DNA of 33,300 nucleotides, taken from the NCBI GenBank assembly GCA_964592155.1, contig CAZQDA010000022.1:1-33300 (forward strand). Reading direction: 5' to 3'. Under the pieces are notes generated by a model that saw nothing but the letters and a program-made list of their open reading frames with translations, did not search any database and had not been told where the DNA came from. The translations under genes and the position numbers were made by a program. Every line of letters begins with the position of its first letter. The first letter of the stretch is position 1. Source of the DNA: Christensenella sp964592155 (GTDB lineage Bacteria > Bacillota > Clostridia > Christensenellales > Christensenellaceae). This document shows positions 1 through 6,742 of this stretch, one piece after another.

Positions 1-147
1 GTGGTTTGAACAGGCAATCCGGTCGTGCATGCGGTAACGCTGCATCTGGGCTTTTAAAGGGAAACCGCTTCTATCGGCGACGGGAAGCAGGCCCAGGGGA
101 AATCCTACCGGACTATATACTGCAAGGTCTACCCTTATTGCCACCAC
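1..147 (+). ncRNA. Candidate structured RNA (5' end may lie outside the window)
   Basis: No convincing protein gene covers this stretch, but it folds well by eye. A closing helix pairs GTGGT (1-5) and GGCAA (13-17) with the continuous TTGCCACCAC at 138-147, leaving a 7-nt bulge. Directly inside it, TCCGGT (18-23) pairs with ACCGGA (107-112). A hairpin at 26-44 has stem TGCA/TGCA plus GCG/CGC and a GUAA (GNRA) tetraloop. CTGGGC (46-51) pairs with GCCCAG (91-96) and encloses GCTTC/GAAGC (67-71/84-88). AAGGG (57-61) could pair with CCCTT (132-136) as a pseudoknot. It lies 48 nt upstream of the membrane protein gene at 196 and has only a short TTTT after it, so it may be a riboswitch-like leader or a stand-alone RNA. 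I do not recognise the family. Confidence 0.4.
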
Positions 148-195
148 CTTTTATTAAAATAGCAGAAATAAATTTTTCTGTTGTTTGGAGAATCT

Positions 196-747
196 ATGAA
201 GGTTATTAAATATTGGACGATTAAAATCTTTTTTATCACATTATTTATTTCCGCAGGCGTATCCGTGGCTGCGGAATATTTTATTTCCAATTTATCCCTT
301 GGGGCATCCGTGGGGATTTTATTTGCGCTCATTGCGGTGGGCGTACTGTTTGACATTGTAGGAGTCGCTTTCGCAAGCTGTGATCAGGCGCCCTTTATTG
401 CAATGTCGGCAAAAAAAAATAAAAAAGCCCATTATGCTTTAAAGATGCTCAAGAATGCTGACGTGGTTTCCAATTTTTGCAACGATGTAATCGGCGATAT
501 TTGCGGAATTGTCAGTGGCGCGGCAGGTGCGGCAATCACGCTTAAGGCGCTGGTGTTCAACTTCCCGTTTCCGGATATGGCTGTGTCCATCGCTATTTCC
601 GCATTGATCGCGGCGATTACGGTGGCGGGTAAGGCATGGGGAAAAACGATTGCATTAAAGCGCAATAAGGATATCGTTTTGACGATCGGCTCTATTGCGA
701 CATTTTTTGGCGGCGGCAGGAGGAAAACAAATGAAAAAGAGAATTGA
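196..747 (+). CDS. Small integral membrane protein, CNNM/CorB (DUF21)-like
   Basis: This is a 183-residue hydrophobic protein with four likely membrane segments (about residues 7-27, 36-58, 105-125 and 130-150). The last two flank a Phe-Pro-Phe-Pro turn. A Cys-Asp-Gln-Ala-Pro stretch and a basic Lys-Lys-Asn-Lys-Lys loop follow segment 2. The layout resembles the membrane (DUF21) part of CorB/CNNM-type proteins without CBS domains; this assignment is by recollection of similar small genes next to tlyA in Clostridia and is tentative. The ATG at 196 is preferred over an in-frame TTG at 181 because GGAG sits about 6 nt upstream of it. The gene overlaps tlyA by 17 bp, so the two are probably co-transcribed and translationally coupled. 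A transport role is not proven by anything visible. Confidence 0.6.
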   Translation: MKVIKYWTIKIFFITLFISAGVSVAAEYFISNLSLGASVGILFALIAVGVLFDIVGVAFASCDQAPFIAMSAKKNKKAHYALKMLKNADVVSNFCNDVIGDICGIVSGAAGAAITLKALVFNFPFPDMAVSIAISALIAAITVAGKAWGKTIALKRNKDIVLTIGSIATFFGGGRRKTNEKEN

Positions 748-1525
748 CGTTCTTCTTGCGGAAAAAGGGCTTGCCAAAAGCAGAGAAAAGGCAAAAACGC
801 TGGTGATCGCGGGCGAGGTTTTTGCGGCGGGTATTCCTGTGAAAAGTCCGTCCGATCAATTTGAAGAGGATGTGGAGATCACGGTCAGGCAGGACACCTG
901 TCCTTATGTCAGCAGGGGAGGGCTCAAGCTGGAAAAGGCAATGGCCGTATTCCGGATTGACCTTAAAGACAAAGTGTGCATGGATATCGGCGCGTCTACA
1001 GGCGGATTTACAGATTGTATGCTCCAAAATGGCGCTGACTATGTGTATGCGGTGGACGTGGGGTATGGACAGTTTGACTGGGGATTGCGCAACGATGGCA
1101 GGGTGCGCCTGATGGAACGCACCAACGCGCGCTATCTGGAAGCGCAGGAGCGCCCTGTGGACTTTATCAGCGTGGACGTGTCCTTTATTTCACTGGCATT
1201 GATTTTCCCCGCCATGATGCGCGTGGGAGCGCCGGATCTTCAGGCGGTTACGCTGATTAAGCCGCAGTTTGAAGCGGGCAGGGAGCACGTCGGCAAAAAA
1301 GGCGTTGTGCGCGATGCGCAGGTACACAGGGATGTGCTTCGAAAATCTATCTTGTCGGCACGCGAAAATGGTTTTTATTTATCCGGACTTACTTATTCGC
1401 CGGTGAAGGGGCCAAATGGAAATATTGAATATCTGGCGTATTACAAAACACGGCCGGAAGAAGAAATTTTTACAGATGAGCTGATCGATAAAGTAGTGGA
1501 GGAAGCACACGCTGCAATGGTTTAG
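731..1525 (+). CDS. tlyA: TlyA family rRNA (cytidine-2'-O)-methyltransferase / hemolysin-like protein
   Basis: The protein has 264 residues, the usual TlyA length. An S4 RNA-binding domain occupies about residues 1-62 (start KKRIDVLLAEKGLAKSREKA). An FtsJ/RrmJ-like Rossmann methyltransferase follows, with the SAM-binding loop DIGASTGGFTD at about residues 85-95, then AVDVGYGQ and DFISVDVSFIS, and a late lysine in the LIKPQFEAGR motif. In other bacteria TlyA methylates cytidines of 16S and/or 23S rRNA and affects capreomycin sensitivity. The start is the ATG behind GGCAGGAGG; the longer reading frame beginning at 695 runs into the upstream gene. It is the last gene of its unit and ends at a hairpin at 1547. 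The family call is firm; whether it modifies one or both rRNAs is not visible. Confidence 0.93.
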   Translation: MKKRIDVLLAEKGLAKSREKAKTLVIAGEVFAAGIPVKSPSDQFEEDVEITVRQDTCPYVSRGGLKLEKAMAVFRIDLKDKVCMDIGASTGGFTDCMLQNGADYVYAVDVGYGQFDWGLRNDGRVRLMERTNARYLEAQERPVDFISVDVSFISLALIFPAMMRVGAPDLQAVTLIKPQFEAGREHVGKKGVVRDAQVHRDVLRKSILSARENGFYLSGLTYSPVKGPNGNIEYLAYYKTRPEEEIFTDELIDKVVEEAHAAMV

Positions 1526-1541
1526 TAGAAATGAAAGACAG

Positions 1542-1571
1542 AAAAAAGCAATGGAACATCCATTGCTTTAT
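1542..1571. terminator. Bidirectional intrinsic terminator between tlyA and the AI-2E family gene
   Basis: A perfect 9-bp stem AGCAATGGA (1547-1555) / TCCATTGCT (1559-1567) has a 3-nt loop. On the minus strand it is followed by TTTTTT, making a strong terminator for the gene ending at 1575. On the plus strand the tail is only TTTATA, so it is weaker for tlyA. Confidence 0.85.
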
Positions 1572-1574
1572 AGA

Positions 1575-2792
1575 TCAGTCGGATTGAGCGTCAGGCTCTT
1601 TTTTTTGCTTTTTGCCTGAGAAGGGATCTTTTGGATAAAGGAAATTTTCGCGTGGAACTCCTTTCTTCTCAAGGGAATGATTGATTGCTGCAGAGATAAG
1701 GGAATAAATGATGGTAAACACAGGCACGCCCAGGAACATTCCCCAGAAGCCAAACAGACCGCCAAACAGCAAAAGCGCAAACATCACCCAGAAAGCGGAC
1801 ATACCGATGTTCAGTCCCACGATTTTGGGCATGATGATATTGCCGTCGATCTGTTGCAGAATCAGGATAAAGATGACGAAAATTAAAGCATCCAGGGGAT
1901 CGACGATCAGCAGGATGATTGCACTGGGGATTGCCCCCAAAAACGGACCGAAAAAGGGGATGATATTTGTGCAGCCGATGATCACCGCAATGAGCAGCGC
2001 GTATGGCAGCTGGCAGATTGTCATAAAAACAAAGGTGGTTGTCCCGACGAAAGCGGCGTCAATCAGGGTGCCGTTAATGAATCCCAAAAATACGTTATTG
2101 GAATAATGAAGCACATCAAGAAATTTATTTGCAAAATTTTTGGGGAGAAGAGCATAAGTCAGCTTTTTCCCCTGCCTTCTAAATTTTTCACGCGCAAAGA
2201 TAACATAAATGCTGGCAATCATTCCGATGAACAGATTAAACAGCCCTGTACCCACATTGGTGATGAGCGAAGGAAGGCTGGACATAAACGAATCAAACAG
2301 GGACGATAAATCGAGGAATGTCGCGCGCAGGTTGTTGACTTGATCTGCGACCTGCGGTGTATAAAGATTCCATGACTGTAAAAGTCCTGCAACAGAGTCC
2401 TGCAAAGAGTCAAGATAAAGCGGCAGGTTATTGATCAGCATGGTGGCGCTTGCCACAAGCTGAGGAATGATCAGATAGATCAGCAGGCCGATGATGAATA
2501 ACACAATCAGGAAAATAGTGAGAATAGAAAGGCTGCGCCGCAGCCGTGGATGCGGATTTGTTCGTTCAATAAACGCAAACCAGTGCTTTTCTGCGAAGCG
2601 GCAGGGGCGCACCAAAAGGTACGCGAGGCAAAAACCGATCAAAAAAGGCGTGAGAATCGAGAATAGCACGGCAACGGCATGACCGAAAAACGTAATATTC
2701 AAAAAGAACAGCACAATGAGCGTAATGATAGTAGCTACAATGATGGTATAAACAGCGATTGTGGTATACTTTTTATTCCATTCAACTTTCAT
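1575..2792 (-). CDS. AI-2E family transporter (PF01594-type membrane protein)
   Basis: This is a 405-residue polytopic membrane protein with about eight predicted helices. There is an N-terminal pair near residues 10-60, two helices near 65-95 and 100-125, an amphipathic middle region, and a C-terminal block with the family-typical GCTNIIPFFGPFLGAIPSA stretch and the late Gly-rich FGGLFGFWGMFLGVP segment. Family members include the E. coli autoinducer-2 exporter TqsA and sporulation YtvI, but most have no known substrate, so the name should not be read as a function. The ATG at 2792 follows GGGAG at a 6-nt distance; a longer frame to 2837 has no ribosome site. It is monocistronic, with its own promoter (2863-2891) and a terminator shared with tlyA. 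Confidence 0.88.
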   Translation of the reverse strand: MKVEWNKKYTTIAVYTIIVATIITLIVLFFLNITFFGHAVAVLFSILTPFLIGFCLAYLLVRPCRFAEKHWFAFIERTNPHPRLRRSLSILTIFLIVLFIIGLLIYLIIPQLVASATMLINNLPLYLDSLQDSVAGLLQSWNLYTPQVADQVNNLRATFLDLSSLFDSFMSSLPSLITNVGTGLFNLFIGMIASIYVIFAREKFRRQGKKLTYALLPKNFANKFLDVLHYSNNVFLGFINGTLIDAAFVGTTTFVFMTICQLPYALLIAVIIGCTNIIPFFGPFLGAIPSAIILLIVDPLDALIFVIFILILQQIDGNIIMPKIVGLNIGMSAFWVMFALLLFGGLFGFWGMFLGVPVFTIIYSLISAAINHSLEKKGVPRENFLYPKDPFSGKKQKKEPDAQSD

Positions 2793-2862
2793 ACAGAACT
2801 CCCGGAAACGGACGAGGATATCAAACTGCGGGCTCAAAAAGCGGGCAGCTTCATTCTTTTTT

Positions 2863-2891
2863 ATTATACAATATGCGGGGCATTATGAACA
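2863..2891 (-). promoter_or_regulatory. Possible promoter of the AI-2E family gene
   Basis: On the minus strand a perfect TATAAT (plus coordinates 2863-2868) lies 17 bp downstream of TGTTCA (2886-2891). The -10 element is convincing; the -35 element is a poor match. Confidence 0.45.
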
Positions 2892-2941
2892 GAAAAAAAA
2901 CAAAAGCAACACCTGAAACGAATAGTGCTGCCTCTGCAATG

Positions 2942-3029
2942 TATTGGTCCCCACCAATATAACAATTTGTTCCATTTATTTTATCAAATAATGTAACATA
3001 AATCAAGTTTGTTTCATAAAATGAAACAA
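2942..3029. promoter_or_regulatory. Two short palindromes upstream of gdhA
   Basis: The 390-bp stretch 2793-3183 has no gene and is very AT-rich. It holds two inverted repeats: TATTGGT/ACCAATA around CCCC (2942-2959), and a perfect 9-bp TTGTTTCAT/ATGAAACAA with a 3-nt spacer (3009-3029). The second ends about 78 bp upstream of the gdhA -35 element, where an activator or repressor could bind. Neither is followed by a T-run, so they do not look like terminators. The remainder of the stretch holds only the two promoters listed separately. Confidence 0.35.
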
Positions 3030-3107
3030 GAAGGCAATAAATGAAAGAGGATAAGATTAAAATTGCAAAAAATACAAAAAACAGCGAAAAAAATGCGATA
3101 AAAAGTC

Positions 3108-3136
3108 TTGTTTTTGAATTTTAATGTTGGTATAAT
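3108..3136 (+). promoter_or_regulatory. Promoter of gdhA
   Basis: TTGTTT (3108-3113), a 17-bp spacer and a perfect TATAAT (3131-3136) form a good housekeeping-type promoter, 47 bp before the gdhA start codon. Confidence 0.7.
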
Positions 3137-3183
3137 GTCATCAAGGGTAATAATAAATGAAATAAATATTTGGAGGTTTTAAG

Positions 3184-4518
3184 ATGTCATACGTACAGAG
3201 AGTCTTTGATCAGGTAAAAGAGAAAAACCAGGGACAGCCGGAATTTATTCAGGCAGTTTCCGAAGTACTGCCCACGCTGGAGCCGGTGTTCGCGAAGCAT
3301 CCTGAATATGAAAAAGCGGGTCTGCTGGAGCGGCTGGTGGAGCCGGAAAGGGTTGTGATGTTCCGTGTGCCGTGGGTGGACGATCAAGGCGTCGTGCAGG
3401 TAAACCGCGGAATGCGTGTGCAGTACAACAGCGCAATCGGTCCTTATAAAGGAGGCCTTCGCCTTCATCCTTCCGTAAATCTTGGTATTATCAAGTTCCT
3501 GGGTTTTGAGCAGGTGTTTAAAAACAGCCTCACCGGAACGCCGATCGGCGGCGGAAAAGGCGGAAGTGATTTTGATCCGAAGGGCAAGAGCGACAACGAA
3601 GTGATGAAGTTCTGTCAGGCGTTTATGTCTGAATTATATCGTCACATCGGCCCTGACACGGATGTGCCGGCGGGAGATATCGGCGTGGGTGCCAGAGAGA
3701 TCGGATATCTGTTCGGCATGTATAAAAAGCTCACAAACCAGTATTGTGGGATTCTCACAGGCAAGGGCCTTGAATATGGCGGCAGCCTTGCGCGTAAGGA
3801 GGCCACAGGATACGGGCTGATTTACTTCATGAAAGAATTGCTCGAAGAAAGAGGAAAATCCTTCAAAGATTCCACAGTCGTGATCTCAGGATCAGGAAAC
3901 GTTGCCATCTACGCAACGGAAAAGGCGCAGGAATATGGCGCAAAAGTGGTCGCTCTTTCGGATTCCAACGGATACATCTATGACCCGAACGGAATCCAGC
4001 TTGACCTCGTAAAGGAAATCAAGGAAGTGCGCCGCGGCAGAATCAAAGAATATGCGGACGCCGTAAAAGGCGCGGAATATACGGAAGGCTGCAACGGAAT
4101 CTGGACAATCAAGTGTGATATCGCTCTGCCTTGCGCAACGCAGAACGAGCTTGACGAGGAATCCGCGAAGATACTCGTGAAGAACGGCGTATGCGCGGTG
4201 GGCGAAGGCGCAAATATGCCTACCACGATTGAAGGAACTAAGGTGTTCCAGTCGGCGGGCGTATATTTTGCACCGGGCAAAGCGGCAAACGCGGGCGGCG
4301 TTGCTACGTCGGCTTTGGAAATGTGCCAGAACAGCATGAGATTGCCGTGGACCTTTGAAGAGGTTGACCAGAAGCTGCACCAGATCATGATCAACATCTA
4401 CAAACAGTGCGAGCAAGCGTGCAAAGAATACGACTGCAAGGATAACTTTGTGGCGGGCGCGAACATTGCCGGATTTGCAAAGGTTGCAAGCGCGATGATG
4501 GCGCAGGGAATCGTTTAA
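3184..4518 (+). CDS. gdhA: Glutamate dehydrogenase (NADP-type, hexameric family)
   Basis: The enzyme interconverts 2-oxoglutarate plus ammonia and glutamate. At 444 residues it has the length of the small hexameric GDHs. Visible motifs are the substrate site with GPYKGGLRLHPSVN (about 87-100), the catalytic lysine in TPIGGGKGGSDFDP (K125), the PAGDIGVGAREIGY segment, and the Rossmann loop VVISGSGNVA (about 233-242) that begins the nucleotide-binding domain. NADP specificity is inferred from overall likeness to E. coli-type GdhA and is not certain. The ATG follows TGGAGG at 7 nt. The gene stands alone, with its own promoter at 3108 and a strong terminator at 4548. In an amino-acid-fermenting Clostridium-like cell it could work in either direction. 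Confidence 0.96.
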   Translation: MSYVQRVFDQVKEKNQGQPEFIQAVSEVLPTLEPVFAKHPEYEKAGLLERLVEPERVVMFRVPWVDDQGVVQVNRGMRVQYNSAIGPYKGGLRLHPSVNLGIIKFLGFEQVFKNSLTGTPIGGGKGGSDFDPKGKSDNEVMKFCQAFMSELYRHIGPDTDVPAGDIGVGAREIGYLFGMYKKLTNQYCGILTGKGLEYGGSLARKEATGYGLIYFMKELLEERGKSFKDSTVVISGSGNVAIYATEKAQEYGAKVVALSDSNGYIYDPNGIQLDLVKEIKEVRRGRIKEYADAVKGAEYTEGCNGIWTIKCDIALPCATQNELDEESAKILVKNGVCAVGEGANMPTTIEGTKVFQSAGVYFAPGKAANAGGVATSALEMCQNSMRLPWTFEEVDQKLHQIMINIYKQCEQACKEYDCKDNFVAGANIAGFAKVASAMMAQGIV

Positions 4519-4547
4519 GTAAGATATTCTAAAAACTCCATAAAATT

Positions 4548-4590
4548 GAAAAAGCGGAGAAAAATTAAAATTTCTCCGCTTTTTCGTTTT
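4548..4590 (+). terminator. Intrinsic terminator of gdhA
   Basis: A long stem GAAAAAGCGGAGAAA / TTTCTCCGCTTTTTC (about 4548-4585) with an 8-nt AT loop runs into a T-rich tail ending CGTTTT. It separates gdhA from the sigma-factor module. Confidence 0.85.
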
Positions 4591-4669
4591 GTGAAAAAAC
4601 AATCTGTTTATAAATGTAACGCAGATCGTTTGCGCAAATTTTGACCATAATTTCGGGAGGTGTATTGTT

Positions 4670-4984
4670 TTGGATATGAAAATTACTTATGATGCCAATG
4701 ATCAAGTGATTATGACCAGACTGGAAGGGGACCTTGACCTCAATAGCGTCAATGAATTCAAGCGCCTGATGGACGAGGCAATCGGGGAGCATAAAACGGA
4801 CGTTTCGATTGATTGCTCTTTGCTTCGCTATATCGATTCGACGGGGCTGGGCGTTTTGGTGAGCATTCTGAAAAAGGTAAAAGAATATGACGGCAAGATG
4901 CGGATTGTGGAATTGCAGCCCTATTTGTTTAAAATTTTTGATGTCACGGGTTTGACAAATGTTTTTGAAATCGAGGTGGCCTAA
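4670..4984 (+). CDS. Anti-sigma factor antagonist, STAS domain (RsbV/SpoIIAA-like)
   Basis: This is a 104-residue single STAS domain. The phosphorylation motif YIDSTGLG places the acceptor serine at residue 57, matching the DSSGLG/DSTGLG site of SpoIIAA and RsbV. In such partner-switching systems the unphosphorylated protein binds the anti-sigma kinase and frees the sigma factor. The TTG at 4670 is chosen because GGAGG (4656-4660) lies 9 nt upstream; the next in-frame ATG (4676) is 15 nt away. It heads a tight group, with only 2 bp to the next gene. No clear promoter was recognised upstream, so autoregulation by its own sigma factor can be neither shown nor excluded. Confidence 0.9.
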   Translation: MDMKITYDANDQVIMTRLEGDLDLNSVNEFKRLMDEAIGEHKTDVSIDCSLLRYIDSTGLGVLVSILKKVKEYDGKMRIVELQPYLFKIFDVTGLTNVFEIEVA

Positions 4985-4986
4985 GC

Positions 4987-5376
4987 ATGGCGGAAGTGAT
5001 TAAAATGCAGTTTCCCGCAAAGCGGGAGTATATCAAAGCGATCAGGCTGGCAGTGTCCGGCATCGCTTGTAATATCGATTATAATGTGGATGAAATTGAA
5101 GACCTCAAGGCGTGCGTCGCGGAAGCGTGCATTCTGTTTTTGTGCGGGCAGGAAAGCGAAGGGCTCCAGCTCGCGATAGAGTGCGGGGATAAAATCAGCG
5201 TGGAGGTGCGCGGCACAGGAGAAACAAAAGTGTGCATGGATTGTGACGATTGCACTGGATTTTCGGAAGAAATCAGTCGCCTTATGATTCAGTCTTTGAG
5301 CGACGACTCGGAATTCTTTGAAGAAAACGGTATCCTGCGGGCGGTCTCTTTTACAAAGCAGCCTGCGCTTCAGTAA
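4987..5376 (+). CDS. Degenerate RsbW/SpoIIAB-like anti-sigma protein
   Basis: The 129-residue protein aligns by eye with the RsbW/SpoIIAB (GHKL) fold. The N-terminal strand and helix (EYIKAIRLAVSGIA), the helix DLKACVAEACILFL, and a C-terminal SRLMIQSLSD helix before the last strand are all in place. The N-box asparagine is missing: the normal EACTNAV pattern reads EACILFL. No DxGxG G1 box and no GLGL-type G2 box can be found; instead there is a Cys-rich stretch (VCMDCDDC). It is therefore probably unable to bind or hydrolyse ATP in the usual way. Its position, between an antagonist and a sigma gene, is exactly that of rsbW. A sigma-binding role without kinase activity is an inference; another regulatory role is possible. 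Confidence 0.7.
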   Translation: MAEVIKMQFPAKREYIKAIRLAVSGIACNIDYNVDEIEDLKACVAEACILFLCGQESEGLQLAIECGDKISVEVRGTGETKVCMDCDDCTGFSEEISRLMIQSLSDDSEFFEENGILRAVSFTKQPALQ

Positions 5377-5435
5377 AATTCGAGGGGTAATATGGACGCA
5401 AATCCATAAGCCTTTTCAGAAATGAGGAATTTTCA

Positions 5436-6176
5436 GTGACAGATTATACAAAGATGGACAGTGATGAGCTGTTCAAACTATATGTAATAAATCATGATGT
5501 GGATATCAGAAATATATTGATTGAGCGCTATCTTTATATTGCTGAAATCGCGGCAAAGAAGTTTGCGGGGCGCGGCGTGGATTATGAGGATCTTTATCAG
5601 GTGGCAAGCCTTGCGCTGGTCAAGGCAATCGAGCGGTTTGAACCGGAACGGGGAATCAAATTTTCCAGTTATGCGACGCCCTCTTTGATCGGGGAGATCA
5701 AGAATTATTTCAGGGATTCTTCACGCGTTATGCGTCTGCCGCGCAGGGATACCGAGCAGCTTAAGAAAATCAAACTTTATACGCAGGAATATATGGCACA
5801 AAACGGCAGAAAGCCCTCCCCAAAAGAAATCGCGGCGGAATTGGAGATTTCTGTGGAGCGCGTGCTGGAAGTGCTGGAAATGCAGCAAGCGGATAACATG
5901 CTCTCGCTTGACAGTGCGCTTGCCGACAGCGAGAATTTCTCGTTGGGAAATGTGCTGGGGCAGGAAGATGCGAGCTTTGAGCATGTGGAAAACCATGATT
6001 TCATCAATTATTGCATGAGCCTTCTGAATGACACGGAAAAGAAGATTATCGAAGAACGGTATTTGAAGAACAAGACGCAAAAGCAGGTGGCAGACTTGCT
6101 CAATGTTTCCCAGATGCAGGTATCCAGAATGGAACGCAAGATACTCGGTAAGCTTGCCATGGTTTATAAAAAGTAA
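5436..6176 (+). CDS. SigB/SigF/SigG-family RNA polymerase sigma factor
   Basis: This is a 246-residue sigma-70 group 3 factor. Region 2 holds the core-binding and -10 recognition segment (GVDYEDLYQVASLALVKAIE, then FSSYATPSLIGEIKNYFRD). Region 3 covers the GRKPSPKEIAAELEI helix-turn-helix. Region 4 includes TQKQVADLLNVSQMQVSRME, the -35-binding helix-turn-helix. The arrangement antagonist, RsbW-like protein, sigma factor is that of the sigB and spoIIA operons. I cannot tell from sequence alone whether it serves general stress or a developmental programme. The GTG start at 5436 lies 8 nt after GAGG; an internal ATG at 5454 is a less likely alternative. A 59-bp gap separates it from the gene before. 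Confidence 0.92.
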   Translation: MTDYTKMDSDELFKLYVINHDVDIRNILIERYLYIAEIAAKKFAGRGVDYEDLYQVASLALVKAIERFEPERGIKFSSYATPSLIGEIKNYFRDSSRVMRLPRRDTEQLKKIKLYTQEYMAQNGRKPSPKEIAAELEISVERVLEVLEMQQADNMLSLDSALADSENFSLGNVLGQEDASFEHVENHDFINYCMSLLNDTEKKIIEERYLKNKTQKQVADLLNVSQMQVSRMERKILGKLAMVYKK

Positions 6177-6249
6177 GGGAAAGCCGTTTCAATTAAATTT
6201 TTTGCTTTTTCGTTAACGATGGATTCCGATTGGTTATGAATGAAAAAGG

Positions 6250-6666
6250 ATGCACAAACAGGGGTACGATAATTTGCTAATCAGGAAAAAACTTCTCAGC
6301 TTAAATGAACTGGGCGAAGCGGTAAGCGCGGTAATCCTTGGGGTTCAGCAGGAAACGATTCTGGACGACGAACAGATTTACCGCATCAGGCTTGTGATGA
6401 GCGAACTGCTTATGAATATTTTTAAATATTCAGATGCAAAGGAAGTGCGCTTAAGCGCGGAGTATGGGAAAAATAAACTTCATATTATGATCGCCGATAA
6501 TGGAAGCGGATTTGCTGCCGGCAATGTTGTGGGACGGGACATCACTCACGAGGGGGTTCTTTTGCGCGAAAGCGGCAGGGGCGTTTATCTTGTCAGGATG
6601 ATGACAGACACGCTCAAATACAGCGAGGCCGGAAATGAAGTGGATGTGACATTAACGCTAGGATAA
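6250..6666 (+). CDS. RsbW-like serine kinase/ATPase (intact GHKL domain)
   Basis: The protein has 138 residues from this ATG. Unlike the protein at 4987, it has a complete GHKL ATP site: N box MSELLMNIFKYS (Glu and Asn present), G1 box IADNGSGF and G2 box GRGVYLVRMM. It thus looks like a competent anti-sigma kinase of the RsbW/SpoIIAB/RsbT type. It lies 73 bp downstream of the sigma gene with no terminator in between. The start is uncertain: AAAGG abuts the ATG at 6250 with no spacing, whereas an in-frame TTG at 6274 has AGGGG 9 nt upstream. It may phosphorylate the antagonist at 4670, or be an RsbT-type switch; neither is shown by sequence. Confidence 0.85.
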   Translation: MHKQGYDNLLIRKKLLSLNELGEAVSAVILGVQQETILDDEQIYRIRLVMSELLMNIFKYSDAKEVRLSAEYGKNKLHIMIADNGSGFAAGNVVGRDITHEGVLLRESGRGVYLVRMMTDTLKYSEAGNEVDVTLTLG

Positions 6667-6678
6667 TTTTCTAAAATA

Positions 6679-6687
6679 TGGTATAAT
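6679..6687 (+). promoter_or_regulatory. Extended -10 promoter before the division cluster
   Basis: TGGTATAAT (6679-6687) is a perfect extended -10 element, although no good -35 lies 17 bp upstream. A small palindrome TACATA/TATGTA (6700-6715) follows near the likely transcription start. It precedes the gene at 6743 by 55 bp. Confidence 0.5.
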
Positions 6688-6742
6688 ACAGAAAAATATT
6701 ACATACTATTATGTATTGATACTAACTGAAGAGGATTATCAT

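Noticed and set aside
1..37. Possible C-terminal tail of an upstream gene, in frame 2 ending at 37
   Set aside because: Only 11 codons are present, so no family can be judged, and the stretch also belongs to the RNA helices.
6..209. 67-codon open frame at the left edge
   Set aside because: It has no ribosome site, an odd composition, and runs through the helices of the candidate RNA and into the ribosome site of the next gene.
3892..4602. 236-codon frame on the minus strand opposite gdhA
   Set aside because: Antisense shadow of a firmly identified gene, with Arg/His/Phe-rich noise composition and a start inside the gdhA terminator.
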